From Diphasiastrum complanatum (lineage: Eukaryota; Streptophyta; Lycopodiopsida; Lycopodiales; Lycopodiaceae): a DNA stretch of 64,000 nucleotides. The notes below the pieces were generated by a model. The model searched no databases and was not told the DNA's origin. It was given only the letters and a program-made list of their open reading frames with translations. Shown here piece by piece: positions 45,829-60,040 of this stretch (position 1 is the first letter of the stretch; each line of letters starts with the position of its first letter). The translations under genes and the position numbers were made by a program. The stretch spans positions 25,565,368-25,629,367 of the forward strand of contig CM055106.1 in NCBI GenBank assembly GCA_029204225.1. Reading direction: 5' to 3'.

Positions 45829-48560
45829 CTAGGAAATATGGCCTGTGGTGCAAGTCTTGTTGATGAAATATAATAGTGCTTGATGATCAGTGAAGAATGC
45901 AAAAACTTTTTCCAAAAGATAATGGCGAAACTTCTGAACTACATATACCATTGCCAAGGCTTCACGTTTGGTAGTGGTATAAATGACTTCAACATGTATC
46001 AATTGTCTACTAAGAAAACAGATTGGGTAATCATTTTTGAATTCTCCTGGTTGGGTGAGCACTGCTCCAATGGCATATTTGGATGCATTGGTATGCACAT
46101 GGAATTCTTTAGAATAATCAGGAGCCCGAAGGATAGGTGCATTGGTAAGGGCTTCTTTGAGTTGATTAAATGTGATGCGTTCTTCATCCGTCCATTTGGG
46201 AACTACCACTACTTTGTAGATTAAGCGTGCTTTATTAGGGAAATTAAAAATAAAGCACCGAAACTAGTTGGCATGGCCAGGGACATAAGGATCTTTTCGG
46301 GGTCAGTGGCAATGCCATTTCAGAAAATAATATGTCCTAACACAATACCATGTGTTATCTAGCTCTGGCATTTTTCAGGATTAAGGGAAATGCCGAAGCG
46401 TTGACATTGGATAAAAAAAAATTTGAGCACAGATAGATGGCGTGTTTCTTCTGAATGTGCACCTAAATTGTCCAAGTAAACCTCTAGGGTATCGTCCATC
46501 TGCTGAGAAAAGGCAGCTTGCATAACACGTTGGAAGGTGCTAGGGGCATTGCAGAGTCCAAAAGGCATGACTTTCTAGCAGAAAGTACCCCATTCTGTGG
46601 CAAAAGTGGTCTTATGTTGATCTTCTTCAACAATTTGGATCATATTGTATCTGCTAAAGCCATCTGAGAAGGAGTAAGCCTCATCTCCAACTAGATTTTC
46701 CAAGACGGATTCTCTGAAGGTAATGGAAAATGATCACGTTCTGTGACGGCGTTAAGTTTCTTAAAGTCAACACAGATTCAGAGTTTTCCATTTTTCATGG
46801 GAACGATGACAATTGGGGGGACCCACTCAGTATGTTCGATTTCATAGATAAATCCTGCATCTAAGAGACATTCTTATTCTTCTTTGATCTTGGTCTTATA
46901 GATTGGATTGCATCTGTAAGGACGACTAGCAATTGGCCTCGCACCCGATTTAAGCAGAATATAATGCACAACTACCTGGCGTGAGACGCCTTTCATATCT
47001 TTATAGGTCCACACAAAGACATGTCTATATTTTCATAGGAGCATTTCAAGTCGTCTGCGTTGTTCGCGATTGAGATGAGCTCTGATGTGGACTATATATT
47101 CTTTGGTTTCATTTGGCTCACTCACAGAAAGGGTGATAGTTCGTGCAGGGCCTTTGTAGGGCAAATTACCATTTGGCTCATGTTGAGTTTCGGGTAATTG
47201 GATTGTGACATTCTCGATCGTATAGTCCTTAATGTATGCAGAGACATCATGGGCTGGAGATTGGAGGGGGCCTTGTCTTTCAACTACCGAGATGGTGATT
47301 GGGGATGTTCGGGGGTTGGTGTAAGAGCATAGACAATCTCAGGAACTTCCTTAACGGTTGTGAGGTTGCCAGGCGGCTGAATTTGAAGTGGTTTTTTTAT
47401 CTTTTCCTTCATGGTTTAACCACATGGTTGTGGTTCGGAGGTCGTGAGGTGTGCGGATGAGGAAGTTGTGGCACATCACGGAGGATTTCGTCGTCGATTT
47501 GAAAAATTGTTTCCTCCTCACAGAGATCCCATAAATAGTTTGGGTGCTGGACATGGTAGAATTTGGTATTAGGCTTTTCATTTGTAACCTTGGCAACTAG
47601 TTTTACTTTGGATGTGGTGCAGAATGGCCTTAAGTGGAAGCACTTCCATGTAATTGAGGATCTGAATATCAAAGATGTCCAAATCTTATGGGAAATTCTG
47701 AATTCATAAGATATTCTCGTCATCTATGAACAAATCTTCTGATTCACTAGTAGGTAGCCATGCAACATTTAGTAACTCATCATTGTGTGAAAGAATATCA
47801 ATAAAATTGGTATTGATGATAGCTGTATCAAGATCAGGTAATTGGTTGTGATCGATCGGGAGTGGAGAGGTACAATCATCCTGATGTTGAGCACAGTAAT
47901 CAACATTCACACAATCAATGGTAGCTAAACTATGACTCCAGTTTATGATATCAATAGATTTAACATAATGACATTTTTTGTGGCTGGACTGGTATGGCTC
48001 AAAATGTGAATTGGTGGACGAGGACCCTTTGTCATGAATGTGTGCGGGTTTTAGTTTGCCCGTTGAATCAATAGTGACAGAACTATCATGATTTCCAAAA
48101 GAGACTCATCCTTTGTTCCAGTCATGAATGACTCGTGCATTGGTGAGCCACGGGCGACCAAGTAGTAATTTATAGGAATAGGCATTACTGGAAATATCAA
48201 GGACTACAAGATCGACAGAAAACTTGAGGCCTCCTAGTTTGATTAATACTTGTGGAAGGAAGCCAGTAGGTCGAACCACACTTTGATCAACCATCCGAAG
48301 CTGACAAGTGAATTTGGTAAGCTTGTCTCTCATATTCCATTCTAGCACGAGGGATGTGGAAATTATATTAACACAAGAGCCACCATCGAGAACCGCTAAA
48401 ACTTCACAAGGTTGGTGATGGATAGCTGGGATTTTGATGTTGCCTCATTCGTTGAGTGGATTGGTTGCCTCATTCGTTGAGTGGATTGGCTAGGTATAAG
48501 GGCATTTCAGGCAACTCATCAGGGCTGGTGGTGTCATTGGATTGAATTTGATATTTTCAT
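45829..48560 (-). pseudogene. gypsy-B protease, reverse transcriptase and RNase H
   Basis: Minus strand. Protease near 48390-48110: VLAVLDGGSCVNIISTSLVLEWNMRDKL, then LLLGRPWLTNARVIHDWNKG. A long linker follows (SESEDLFIDDENIL region). RT from about 46950: SGARPIASRPYRCNPI, EHTEWVPPIVIVPMKNGK, ICVDFKKLNAVTERDHFPLP, DGFSRYNMIQIVEEDQHKTTF, MPFGLCNAPSTFQRVM. The active site reads VYLDNLGAH, with Asn in place of the second Asp. RNase H: WTDEERITFNQLKEALTNAPILRAPDY, TNASKYAIGAVLTQ, ALAMVYVVQKFRHYLL and FFTDHQALLYFINK, ending at TGHIS. The DGGS-type protease and pol order fit a plant Ty3 lineage. Integrase and the 3' LTR are missing beyond 45829. Frameshifts and stops are frequent. Confidence 0.93.
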
Positions 48561-50165
48561 TTGCCAGTATGCTTCCAGAGAACATGGAAAGGAACAATGG
48601 CATTGGCTTGCAGTAAATCCTCCCAGACTTCAGTTACTTCAAGGGTTTTGTTTTCAAAAGGCTTATGAGGTACTTTATGGGAGGTGGAAGATTGTTGGTC
48701 AGCATTGCAGATTTGCCGGCAATACTGATGATGTAGCCAAATTTCTTCAGATGGACGAGGATAAACTATCGGGGTTGAATCTTCACTTGGAGGGACAACA
48801 TGCTGCTGAGTTTTGCTGAGTGCAAGTGTAGGGGCTTGGCATTGGGTTTGTGCCTGAGTCAAGACCCATGCAAGACTAGTTTCAACTAGTAAAGTTTCTA
48901 GTTGTACTGAACACACAAGAGCAACAAGTTTGGATCGGGATGGGCAGTCTTTCACATGATGTTCAATATCACAGTTTTCACAAGCTGGAGGAAAGTAGAG
49001 TTTATCTGGGCAATGAATACTAAGATGCTTACCTGCACAGATAAAATATTCTCGTATTGTTGGGAGTTGATGCGCGACAAAGATAGCTTGGTTTGGATTG
49101 TAAGCTTGGGCATTGGGATCCACTGCTTGAGCATTAGAATTATATGTATAATAAACAACCATTTCACTAGCCTTACTACTGTTGAGTATTGTCTTCCACA
49201 TAGTAGGTTGCTGGATCGATGGTATTCGGATCAAGATAATGGACAGCTTGTTGTGGGGCAAGTTGGTTAACGACAAACTATTGATTTGGTGGTTGGTATT
49301 GATTTGATGTAGTTGGTCATGGTTTTTAGACCCCTGGTCGTGGCATAGGCTGTTGTGGAGGGTAGGGGCGGTATGTTCGATAGATGGTGGGTCTGGTTGC
49401 TGCTGGAAAATGGTTTTGCAGTTGAGGGCATTCATTAGCAGTATGATGTTGTGAGCTGATTGGACAGTAGACATTTTCTCTTGCTAGAAAGGATTTCTCA
49501 GCAATCTATTTTATGGCGGTTTGGAGATCGACAGTGAGCTTATCCATATGAGATTGTCGACTTTTTACTAGGTTACCATTTCATGCATAAGTTCAGAAGA
49601 TTGGGCAACATTGTCAGACTTTGGGTGATTAGGACGATCGAGATTCTTAGATCACCTCACGGATAGCATCATTAATCACATCTTTAAGTTGATCATAAAG
49701 GTCAACTGGTTTGAGTTCACAGCGGATGTTTTTAGGCAATCTACCAAGAACAGTTTTATGGCCATATGTTCGGTGGTATTTTCATCAACACATTCTGCTT
49801 TGAGACATTTAAAATGCTCATTGTAGTTTCGAACAGACTCTTCGTGACACATCTTGATATGGGTAATTTGGATGAATGGGCTCTGAATTAGTTTGAATGA
49901 TTTGAAATGTTTGATGAGAGCGCCTTGAGGGTGGTCCAAGAAACAAGATTAGGAGCTTCGAGGTTAAGATATCACTCTTTGGCTGTTCCATAGAGTACCA
50001 TGGAAAATAGGTGAAGCTTTTCAGTCTCAGAGGTATCTCCATAGAAACGGCACGTATTATCAAAGTCTTGGAGAAAATCTAACTGGGTCAGATTTTCCAT
50101 CATACTTTGGTGCATCGATATGTGGAATTTTATGCTCTAGTTGTGGAGGAGCCGGATTAGAAGAT
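48561..50165 (-). pseudogene. gypsy-B gag
   Basis: Minus strand, from about 50165 leftward. FYGDTSETEKLHLFSMVLYGTAKE and a following Leu/Trp block form the Ty3 gag core, and HIKMCHEESVRNYNEHFKCLKAECV follows in another frame. A Gln/Pro/Asn-rich region with two cysteine clusters comes next (YFICAGKHLSIHC, first Cys mutated; CENCDIEHHVKDC). A proline-rich tail follows, up to the protease. gag forms the virus-like particle of the element. The copy at 12729-13920 covers its C-terminal part. Multiple frameshifts break it. Confidence 0.88.
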
Positions 50166-51048
50166 TCAGCACAGTCTCGAGAAATGATGTAGAATGAGGA
50201 GTAGAGTAGCAGAACAAATGATTAGGGCAGTACTGTACTTGGTCAAAAGTTTAAAAAATAATAATTTTTTTGCATAAATGGAGAAGTTTTGGGAAAAACT
50301 GGACTTTTGTGCTATAATAGAATTCGCAGACAGCTAGAAAATCGTGGAGAGACAAAGAAAACGAACTACAGTAGTCACGAATTCTGACAGGGAGCGGTGT
50401 CTGTCAAATAATTATTTTTTAATTTTTTTGAAATTTTTTTTAATGGCAGAATTTGCAGAGGGTACAAAGAATTCGTTCTCTCTGAGGAAGATTTTGTAGG
50501 GTGACTGGTGAATTCTAGTATAGAGGTTTGACTGACTGAGAGAGGATATGGTGAAAAGGTGACTTTCTAATATAAAAACAGGAAAAATCTGTAAGCTAGA
50601 ATTCGCGAAACTGTTGGAGGACTGATCTTGACTAGATATAGTCTCAGAGAAGCTGACAAATTCTAAGACAAAGATTTGGATGGAAAACAAGGGAGTTTGA
50701 TAGTATATTAAGATGTTTTTCCAGAATCTGGACAGGGCCAAAATTCGTGGAGGTGATAAAATGAAAGATCAAGGTCTGTTAGGGCTTTAGCCAAAACCAA
50801 CAAATTTTGATATACCTATTTGGTTTGAAAAAAGGTCACTTGGGTCACTTTGTTTTAAAGAAAATGCCCAAGTTGACGCTTTTGTTGCTTCCTCCGGCTT
50901 AATAAGTTGCTCTGCAGCTCATGTAGGACCTGGAGAGAGGACTCATGCTATGGTTGGAAGATAGAAAGCAAGCAAACAAGCAAACACACAACACAAGGGC
51001 AAAAAACGAAACAAAAGAAAAAGAAACTAGATAAAAAATGCTTTAAAA
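50166..51048 (-). other. gypsy-B untranslated leader
   Basis: About 880 bp between the primer-binding site and the start of gag. It is rich in GAATTCG/ATTCGTGG words. The 109-codon frame at 50412-50741 has no recognisable motif and is not called. Confidence 0.5.
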
Positions 51049-51063
51049 GTGGCAACGACACCA
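51049..51063 (-). promoter_or_regulatory. Primer-binding site of gypsy-B (tRNA-Asp type)
   Basis: The minus strand reads TGGTGTCGTTGCCAC. The canonical plant Ty3 site is TGGCGCCGTTGCC, which pairs with the 3' end of tRNA-Asp; here two CG-context Cs read T, as expected from deamination. It lies one base from the LTR end (...CCAACA on minus, CA ending at 51065). Confidence 0.8.
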
Positions 51064-51064
51064 A

Positions 51065-51755
51065 TGTTGGAAGTAAATCTTATTTATGCAATGGTTAGAT
51101 CTACTCAGGACATGGTGTAGTTTAGAGAGGATCGTCCATTTTTTAAGTTTCTATCAAAGCTTCAAACAGAAGTAGTTACAAGAATGAATGCACTAAGGCT
51201 TCCAGAACTAGTGCTCGAAATGGAAATGAAACTACATAAAAACAACAAATAACCAATTCTTGCTAAGGCTTACCTAACTAGCAAGGCATCTAAACTAGGA
51301 CCTAGATTAACACCCAAAAGGGGATGGAAATAAGTTGCGGCTAACTAATAATCAACAAATAAAGCATGCCACAAATAAACCAATGAGAAGGAGGCAAGAG
51401 GAGGCCCAAGCACATTCCCTCAAGCTATGCACCTTCCCAATGGGAACACAAATAAAATGAAAAGATATTCTCAAAATAGAGAGCAAGATAAAATGAATCC
51501 TAAGTCCTCGTTGCAAAGCAAGGCAGGGCCAAAAAGCAAAGCAAATTAAATTGAAGGAGAGCACGCACACATGTAAATACCTGCAGTTTCTTTTGGAGTT
51601 CATTTAAAAAGTTGCCTTAATTTTGTACTTTTGGCAATAAGTACCTTACACATTTGTAAGGTAGCTTTATTATTTTTAGAAAATTTAAGAATCAACTTAC
51701 AAAAATGTAAGGTGTGGTTTCTATTTTTAGAAAGTGAACAAACCCAAAACTCTAT
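51065..51755 (-). mobile_element. 5' LTR of gypsy-B (outer end not determined)
   Basis: It begins on the plus strand at TGTTGGAAG next to the primer-binding site, so the 3' end of the LTR is firm. No partner LTR is present to fix the outer end, and the given end is approximate. No coding sequence is seen. Confidence 0.5.
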
Positions 51756-51810
51756 TTTTGGAAAGTGGACTTTCTAAAAATAAAAAATAAGAAAGTTAAG
51801 AAAAAAACCT

Positions 51811-51911
51811 GCAGGCCCCACGGGCGGGGGGGCCTTCCGCCTTTGGAGGTTCCCTCGGGCTGTCGCCCTTGGCTGCCTCAAAAGCCGGAAGGCCCCCGCC
51901 CAGGGGCCTGC
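51811..51911. repeat. GC-rich foldback element (~101 bp)
   Basis: GCAGGCCCCACGGGCGGGGG GGCCTTCCG at 51811-51839 pairs with CGGAAGGCCCCCGCCCAGGG GCCTGC at 51886-51911, with a bulge of about three bases. Inside is a further small stem (GGGC-TGTC-GCCC, with GAGG/CCTC outside). The surrounding sequence is strongly AT-rich. The frame translated through it is not a gene. Confidence 0.9.
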
Positions 51912-53390
51912 CCCTTACTTATTGTCAAAAATTCTAGTTTACTTCTAATTTTAATTTGTGGGTTGTTGTTGCCACTTTTTTATTTTATTTCAAAGACACT
52001 CACTCACTCACTCACATACATGCGATACCTGGCAGCTCATTTCAGTCACTCTTGTTTTTCGATCGCTCTTTATTTCTCTTTCTCGCTCTTGCTACCAACT
52101 AATGCCTTCATTTCATTTCTCTTTGTCTCTCTCTCGCTCGCGCCTCTAGCTCTTGCTACCTGGTGCCTTCATTTCACTACACTGATGGAAGCTGCCAAAT
52201 GCATGATGGCCTACTCGAAGGCTCCAAGGGTACTGTGGGCTGAAGCATCATGATTTATGATTCTAGGCTATGTTTTGGTCAAAATTGCTTTTTTTTCATG
52301 CTTTTTGACTCAAACTTGATAGGAAGAACACAAATCCAGCAATATTAGATCAATTAGATGGCTATAATTTTGTAAATTGGTTTGCGTGTGCTAGAGAAAG
52401 AGTTGCATGTCATAAGTTTCCACTTTATAGTTAAGAAAAATAAAAAAATAGCCAAAACTCATTATCTTTGTTTGTTTTTTTTCATAAAGTGTATAGTGGC
52501 TGTAAAACACCATGTAGATCTTGTAAAGAGGTGAATTAAAGTCTTCTGAAGCTGTCCTTGAAGTTAGAGCCAAGAATTCTAGCAATTGAGCTTGTAGGAT
52601 TAACACAAGAGGTTGCAAAGGTTGATCCTACTATTATAAATGAGATTGTTCTATTTCATGCAAAATAGTTAAAGTTCCAAAAATGACCATTTTTGCTGGC
52701 TTTTGGAGGGTGGATCTCTCTAAATCTATAAGGAGATCATTCTGGATTTTCTTACAACATGATTAGCATGCGTTTTTAACTTTCTGGCAAGCTATCAGAC
52801 CTATAAATTGATGGCCGGTGACTTGTGCTCCATCTCCATCAAGTTTGAAGCTATTTTGACTTCTACAAACCAAGAAATCTTCGTTCTTAGCCTATAATGC
52901 TTCTTAGGACCAGTACTAATGCTTCACATAAGCCTAAAAGACCAATTAAGAGTGTTGGTAGCATCACTTTTGAGCTTTGGGAGGTGTTTGCATGATTTTA
53001 CAAGATTATGCCTTGAGGAAGTACTCCCTACTATAGAATTTCAGACGCATTGTTTTCACATGTGTGAAGCCTAAGTGGAAGGCTGATCTGGCAAGCATCT
53101 TGGTCACTTGGTCTCTCTCCGTTTTGACTTTACAACACCCGATTTGGTGTCCTGTAGCCAAAGTTATGGTCATTTGAAGTTTTGCAATTTGTAAAATTGG
53201 CAAAATTTTGAATTGTTCTGATTGCATGCTAGTTTTTTCCCTAATTTGTGGTACTATGCTTGCATGGATTGATTGCGTGTTGATTTTTAGTGTGATTTTG
53301 ACATGCATGAGGTATTTTCAGTTGATTTGAGTGCTCATACGCATGTGCTTTGACAGTTGGCTCACAAAGCAGTGATATTGGTTGACAAAT
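51912..53390. other. Unannotated stretch
   Basis: About 1.5 kb. A Ser/Leu-rich plus-strand frame ends near 52253 (through CTCACT and TCTCTC low-complexity runs) with no family match. The remainder has stop codons in all frames. No gene claimed. Confidence 0.5.
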
Positions 53391-54125
53391 TCCGTAAAAC
53401 TGGTATGGCTACTTTTATTGACCAAATTTGATTTTGAGTTGTGGTTCAAAAAGGTAAAGAACATTATCTGCCCGGCCATGTAGCCAGAATTGAGTCAGCA
53501 CCAATTAATACTGAAGTGGATGATGAACTACTAGATGCTACATTGTTCTATGTTGAAGTAGTACCTGAGTGGGCAGTCGATATTGTTGAATATTTGATGC
53601 TAGGCCAACCCAATGATTCCTTGATAAAAGTACAAAAGAGACAATTGATTCTTAAAACACAACCCTATCAATTGATTGCGGGACAATTGTATCGTCAAGG
53701 AATGGATGATATTTTGAGAAGATGTGTTTTGCTGCATGAAGTACCTGAACTTACCCCGTGAGAATGGGCGGAGGACATTTTTCAGCAGATATCATTGTTC
53801 GAAACTTTTGCAATCATGATGTTGGTGGCCTAAAATTCATAAAGATACATAATATTATATTCAGTCATGTAATATTTGTCAACGTGCACGACGTCCTACG
53901 AAACAGAATTATGGACCTTTGCATCTAGTTTAATCGCAAGCACTATTTGAGAAATAGGGCCTTGACTATATTGGTCCTATTCATCCTATGGCAAGAGGAT
54001 CTCAAGCTTATTACATCATAGTTGCAACTGATTGTATGACCAAGTGGATTGAAGCAAAAGTAGTTCGACTTGCTGATGCAAAATCTACGACTAAGTTCCT
54101 TTATGAACACATTATTGTTAGGTTT
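53391..54125 (+). pseudogene. gypsy-C RNase H end and integrase N-terminal part
   Basis: Plus-strand sister of the fragment at 17440-18790. FRKTGMATFIDQ, VVQKGKEHYLPGHVARIESAPINTEVDDEL, EWAVDIVEYLMLGQPNDSLIKVQKRQLILKTQPYQLIAGQLYRQGMDDILRRCVLLHE, then a broken zinc finger (CNICQRARRPTKQNY) and the start of the core (LDYIGPIHPMARGSQAYYIIVATDCMTKWIEAK...). It stops abruptly at about 54125 after HIIVRF, before the second catalytic Asp. Stops at about 53760, 53830 and 53860 inactivate it. Confidence 0.9.
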
Positions 54126-54839
54126 GTTACACACTCACCCATGATCCCACTTAATATTATTTCTTGAACGATTTACCAGATATCATAGTGTTACTCATTT
54201 CGCGAACTTTTAATTTCCCATATCCAGCTGGCTATTATTACTACCCCCCCTTCACTTGCTTGCTATTTTAAGAAGGTGGGTCAATAACTTCAATATCAAG
54301 TTTTGTGGCCTTACGTAAGGTATTTCTGGCAAGGCACGAATGAGGAAGGTCATGATAGGTTTGTATTTGTTTGATGCTAATGCATTTTTTAATTACTGCT
54401 TCAGTTGGTCTTTTTACTTTGGTATTCATCTTTACAGCTTTGTTGATTTCTCTTTTCTTGCCTACTTTCCTCTTAGGCTAGCGTGTTCATGCTCGCGAGT
54501 GGGCCCGGGTTCCAAGGGCCCGTGAATCTTGTAATGCATATATATTCTGACAACACACTAGATTGTCCTTTAGACTTTCCTATGTATTCCAGGAAGTCGG
54601 TATCCAAAAATCATCTTATAAGAAAACCTCAACATTCATCTTAGTTACGATAGTTATTCTGAATAAGAAATTCAACCAACATTGGTTACAATCAAGCCCC
54701 TACAAAGTTTGCTACCTCTCTATCGATCTTACTTGAAAGAATAACTACAATAAGCTCCCCGGTTGATCTATCATCTTGAATGGATTTTTGCATTGATGTA
54801 ACTAAGTATATTCATCAGTTCTTTGATGTGATTTTTGCA
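54126..54839. other. Unannotated stretch with small GGGCCC hairpin
   Basis: About 700 bp without a recognised gene. GGGCCC at 54501-54506 and 54516-54521 forms a short GC hairpin in a TA-rich context. The 61-codon frame over it is not supported. Confidence 0.45.
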
Positions 54840-55985
54840 AAGGATTAGGTAGATTCATTGGAACAACTGATACAAGTGGATCTCTAATGCTTTTTCTGCT
54901 CGAAGGTCTTTGATCAACTACCTGCCAATTGGTCTAGATAACCAAGTCCATGCACTTTACCATTTGGAGCTTCCCACTTTGGACTTTCATGATATCCATA
55001 CTTGTAATAACATTGTTGAATAATCCTTGGATTAAATGAACAAAATGCTATTTCATGACTGTTAGAATTGCACAAATGACAATAAGTATCAGTCGTTCAT
55101 CGTTTCATTGTTGGTTGGACACACGTTCATTGTATGATTTCTAGCATAGATGACACACCAAATGTTTTTTCTAGTAGGAAAGGTCTGACATGTTATCTTG
55201 TCTCAAGGTTTAGTAAGTTGGACATGCTGATCTTCTAATGCTTTTATCTTTGCTTCAAACTCAGACTACATCTTTTTAATCTGTATTTGCTATTTTTAAC
55301 TAAGTTTATTGAACTCTTCCATCACCATTTTGGCAGTTCCATTGATGATGGTAGAAGCAATAGTCATAGAAGTTGTGGTAGTTCTACATGCTATGTACGA
55401 CAACATACCAATGTGTGGCTCATCATCTGAATTCTCATCTTCTTTGCGTATTGCATCATGAATTGCCTGTTGCAATGTCATATATTGTTCTCGATGTTTG
55501 AGCTCATGTCTGACATGGTTTGGATATCCTATAAAAACCACATGGTCATGCCCCCATCAATAATGAGATCAGGTTCGCATTTAGATCGAATGTGCTTGAT
55601 ACGTTTAATATAGTCACGACATCACCTTTTTTCCCATTTTGATCTTACTCAGCAAGATGAATGGACCATCAAGAAACTTCATTGGCTTAAGGCAAATGAT
55701 CAAGGAAGTTCTAACTACTTTCGAATTGGCACATTTTTCTAGAGCTTAATTATAAAACCAATCTTGTGCAACTCCCGTAAGTGGCATTCAAAATAGCTTG
55801 AGCTTATCTTCTGGATTTACTTCACTATAAACCTTACAAGATTCTATATAGATTTTGAATAATATGACTGGATCCGTGACTCCATTATAGTTTGGCATCT
55901 TTAGACAAGGTGTTCGTCTAATAATAGGATGTAGTTGTGGCACATGATAATCCACATCTGTGTCTCCTTGATCTCCTTCTACCAA
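54840..55985 (-). pseudogene. gypsy-D gag
   Basis: Minus strand. CLKMPNYNGVTDPVILFKIYIESCKVYSEVNPEDKLKLF, then after a stop MPLTGVAQDWFYN. Together these are the classic Ty3 gag core (target-length block followed by GxAxxW). Further on come GYPNHVRHELKHREQYMTLQQAIHDAIRKEDE and a degenerate zinc knuckle CVIYARNHTMNVC, the second Cys changed to Tyr. Several stops and shifts are present. Protease and pol are not found to the left, where an opposite-strand gypsy-C piece lies instead. It is a separate family from gypsy-A and gypsy-B gag as far as visible. Confidence 0.8.
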
Positions 55986-56432
55986 TTTCTAAAAAATTCT
56001 TTAAATAATAAACAATTTTTTAGCTTGGCGAGAGTTCAGAATGATATTTTTTCAAGAGTAACCTCCACTTGAAAATTCTGATGGAACTAACCTTCACCTG
56101 AGTCACTGATGATAAAATACTATCTCTGGAAAGTTTAGGAGGGCCAATGAAGGTTAGGCGATGGTAAACAAAGAGATAATGTTCTTTTTGTAGAAAGAGA
56201 TTGATTTCCTTTCCAAAAAATGATCAAAATTTTGAAAAACTTTCAGTTTACCTTCTACTAGAAATTGTAGGTTGATTTGTGTCTAGCAGATCGGATGAGG
56301 GTTGGCTTGAAATATTTTTTGATTCTAAGAATTCTTTTTTAATTTTCTTGGCTATTTTTCTCAAGTTTCTAAAAAATGGTGAGAAGTAACCTTCGCACTT
56401 CAAACTGTAGCTTCACTACATCAGGCCAATTC
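55986..56432. other. Spacer
   Basis: About 450 bp, AT-rich. It contains repeated words related to AACCTTC(A/G)C(C/T)TGA. It may be gypsy-D leader sequence. No gene is seen. Confidence 0.4.
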
Positions 56433-58145
<1,713 letters not shown>

Positions 58146-60040
58146 CTTTGGAGGCTTTGCAAAGCGTGCTAATGGCTGAAGAATCAAGGCATGAGAACAA
58201 GCTATTAAGGATGGAGAAGTTATCACTCAACCATAATGGTGATGGCAAAGCTCTTTTTGCCAAGCACAAAGAGAGGAGCAAAAAGCAACAACAACACTTC
58301 TCCAAGGACAAAGCAAAAGATAAAGACCAAGATGGAGAGGAGGATGACACCTCTCATGCTTCTACCTCAAAGAAGAAGAAGAAGAATATCAAATGTTTCT
58401 TTTGTGGCGAGACGGGGCACTATGCTACAAATTGCTTCAAGAAGAAGAATCAATTCAAGCAAGCCAACCTTTCAAATGAGAAAGAAGATTCTATTGCAAA
58501 TGATCGAGAGGGGTCTCTTATGGTCTCGAGTTTTTCATCTACACCTTTCAAGAAGGATGGATCTTGGTACATTGATAGTGGAGCATCTTCACATATGTGT
58601 AGCTCCAAGGAGTCCTTCACATCTATTATGCCTTGTGGAGGAGCTAAGAAGACTATCTATACATAAAATGACCAAGAATGCAATATTGAAGGCATAGGGA
58701 GTATTCCCTTGAAGACCTCATCTTCTAAACCTCATAAGTGTTGGCCAACTTATTAATCGTGGCCTTGATGTAAAATTCAATATTGATATTTGTATTATCA
58801 AGAGAAATGATGAGATCCTTGCACATGGATCAACATTTGGAGGCATATACAAACTGGATCCAAGAGAGAGTTGTGATATTGCTTTTGTGACAAAGCTTTT
58901 CAAGGAGGAGTTATGGCATAGGAGGTTGGGACATCCCAAGTACAAATCCATGCTTTCTATGTGCAAAGAAGCCAAGGCTATTGGCTTATCAAAGAATATT
59001 TCCAAGGAGATCAAGTCATGTAAGGCTTGTGCTATTGCAAAATCACACAAGAAAGAATATCAAAGATCTTCCATCAAAAGCACTCATCCTTTGGAGTTGA
59101 TACACTCGGATGTGCACTTCTCATCGTCTCAAAGCAAGGAAGGAGCCACTTGCTTTGTGACTTTTATTGATGATACATGGCTATATCTTCTTTCTTCTAA
59201 ATCTTTGGTGTATGATTACTTCCTTATATTCAAAGCATATGTTGAGAAGCAATTCTCATTTAATATCAAGGCTTTGAGGTGCGATGGAGGAGGAGAGTAT
59301 ATCTCCAACAAATTCCATGACTATTGTGAGCAAGAAGGTATAAAGAGGGAGTTCTCTTGTGCTTACTCACCATCTCAAAATGGAGTGGCCGAGAGGAATA
59401 TTAGATCCTTATGTGAATGTGCAAAAGCCATAAGGATTGAAGTATCTTTGCCTAAAGACTTTTGGGGAGAGGCTATAAATTGTGCAAATTATCTTTGCAA
59501 TAGGCTCCCACATCTTGCTCTTGGAGGAAGGACACCATACGAGGTATTATTCAAAAAGAAGGCTAAGGTTGATCATCTTAGAGTATTTGGCACTATTTGC
59601 TTTGCACATATTCCCTTGGAAACAAGGAAGAAGAATGATCCATGCTCTTGCAAAGGGATCATGGTTGGATATTCATCGACCAAAAAGGCTTATAGAATCT
59701 TTGTGCTCTCTACTTCTCAAGTGATTGAAAGTGGAGATGTTAGATTCCATGAAGATCAACATCCATCATTTCAAGGGGCCAAGATTAAGTCACCTCAAGA
59801 TCTATCACCTATCTTGCCTATTGAAGACCATCAAGACTTGTTGGGGTCAAGATTTGAGGAGGAGTCTCCTCCGGTTTGCACACCTAGGAGGACATCAAGA
59901 GAGAGATCCAAGCCTAAGAGGTTTCTTATGTTGAAAAAGGCAAGCAAGTTGATTCCACCAACTTTGCATATTTCATCTCACATGAAGAGGCAAAGGATGT
60001 TGAAGAGGCACTCAATACCAAGGAGTAATATGATGCCATA
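58146..60040 (+). pseudogene. copia-A gag C-terminus, protease and integrase
   Basis: Plus strand. A Lys-rich gag tail leads to the zinc knuckle CFFCGETGHYATNC, then the aspartic protease site SWYIDSGASSHMC. A frameshifted stretch (58667-58886) includes the INLISV-like protease tail. Integrase (58887-60041) follows: pre-integrase HRRLGHP and CKACAIAKSHK, and core Asp (HSDVHF), Asp (LRCDGGGEY) and Glu (NGVAERN) with 35 residues between the last two. FWGEAINCANYLCNRLP and the KGIMVGYSS tail follow. The four residues FTRY after FIDD are deleted in frame relative to the 13.9-kb copy. After the Arg/Pro-rich linker, the reading reaches the start of RT (about EYDA) and breaks at about 60041 where another copia begins. 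The N-terminal gag is missing at the junction with repeat R1. Confidence 0.92.

Noticed and set aside
50412-50741. 109-codon frame in the gypsy-B leader
   Set aside because: It lies between primer-binding site and gag, has no motif and resembles AT-rich leader sequence.
51765-52253. 162-codon frame across the GC-rich foldback
   Set aside because: Its content is the hairpin plus CT-rich low-complexity sequence; nothing suggests translation.
54501-54521. GGGCCC hairpin as a terminator
   Set aside because: A lone short hairpin in a eukaryotic intergenic context is not evidence of a terminator.
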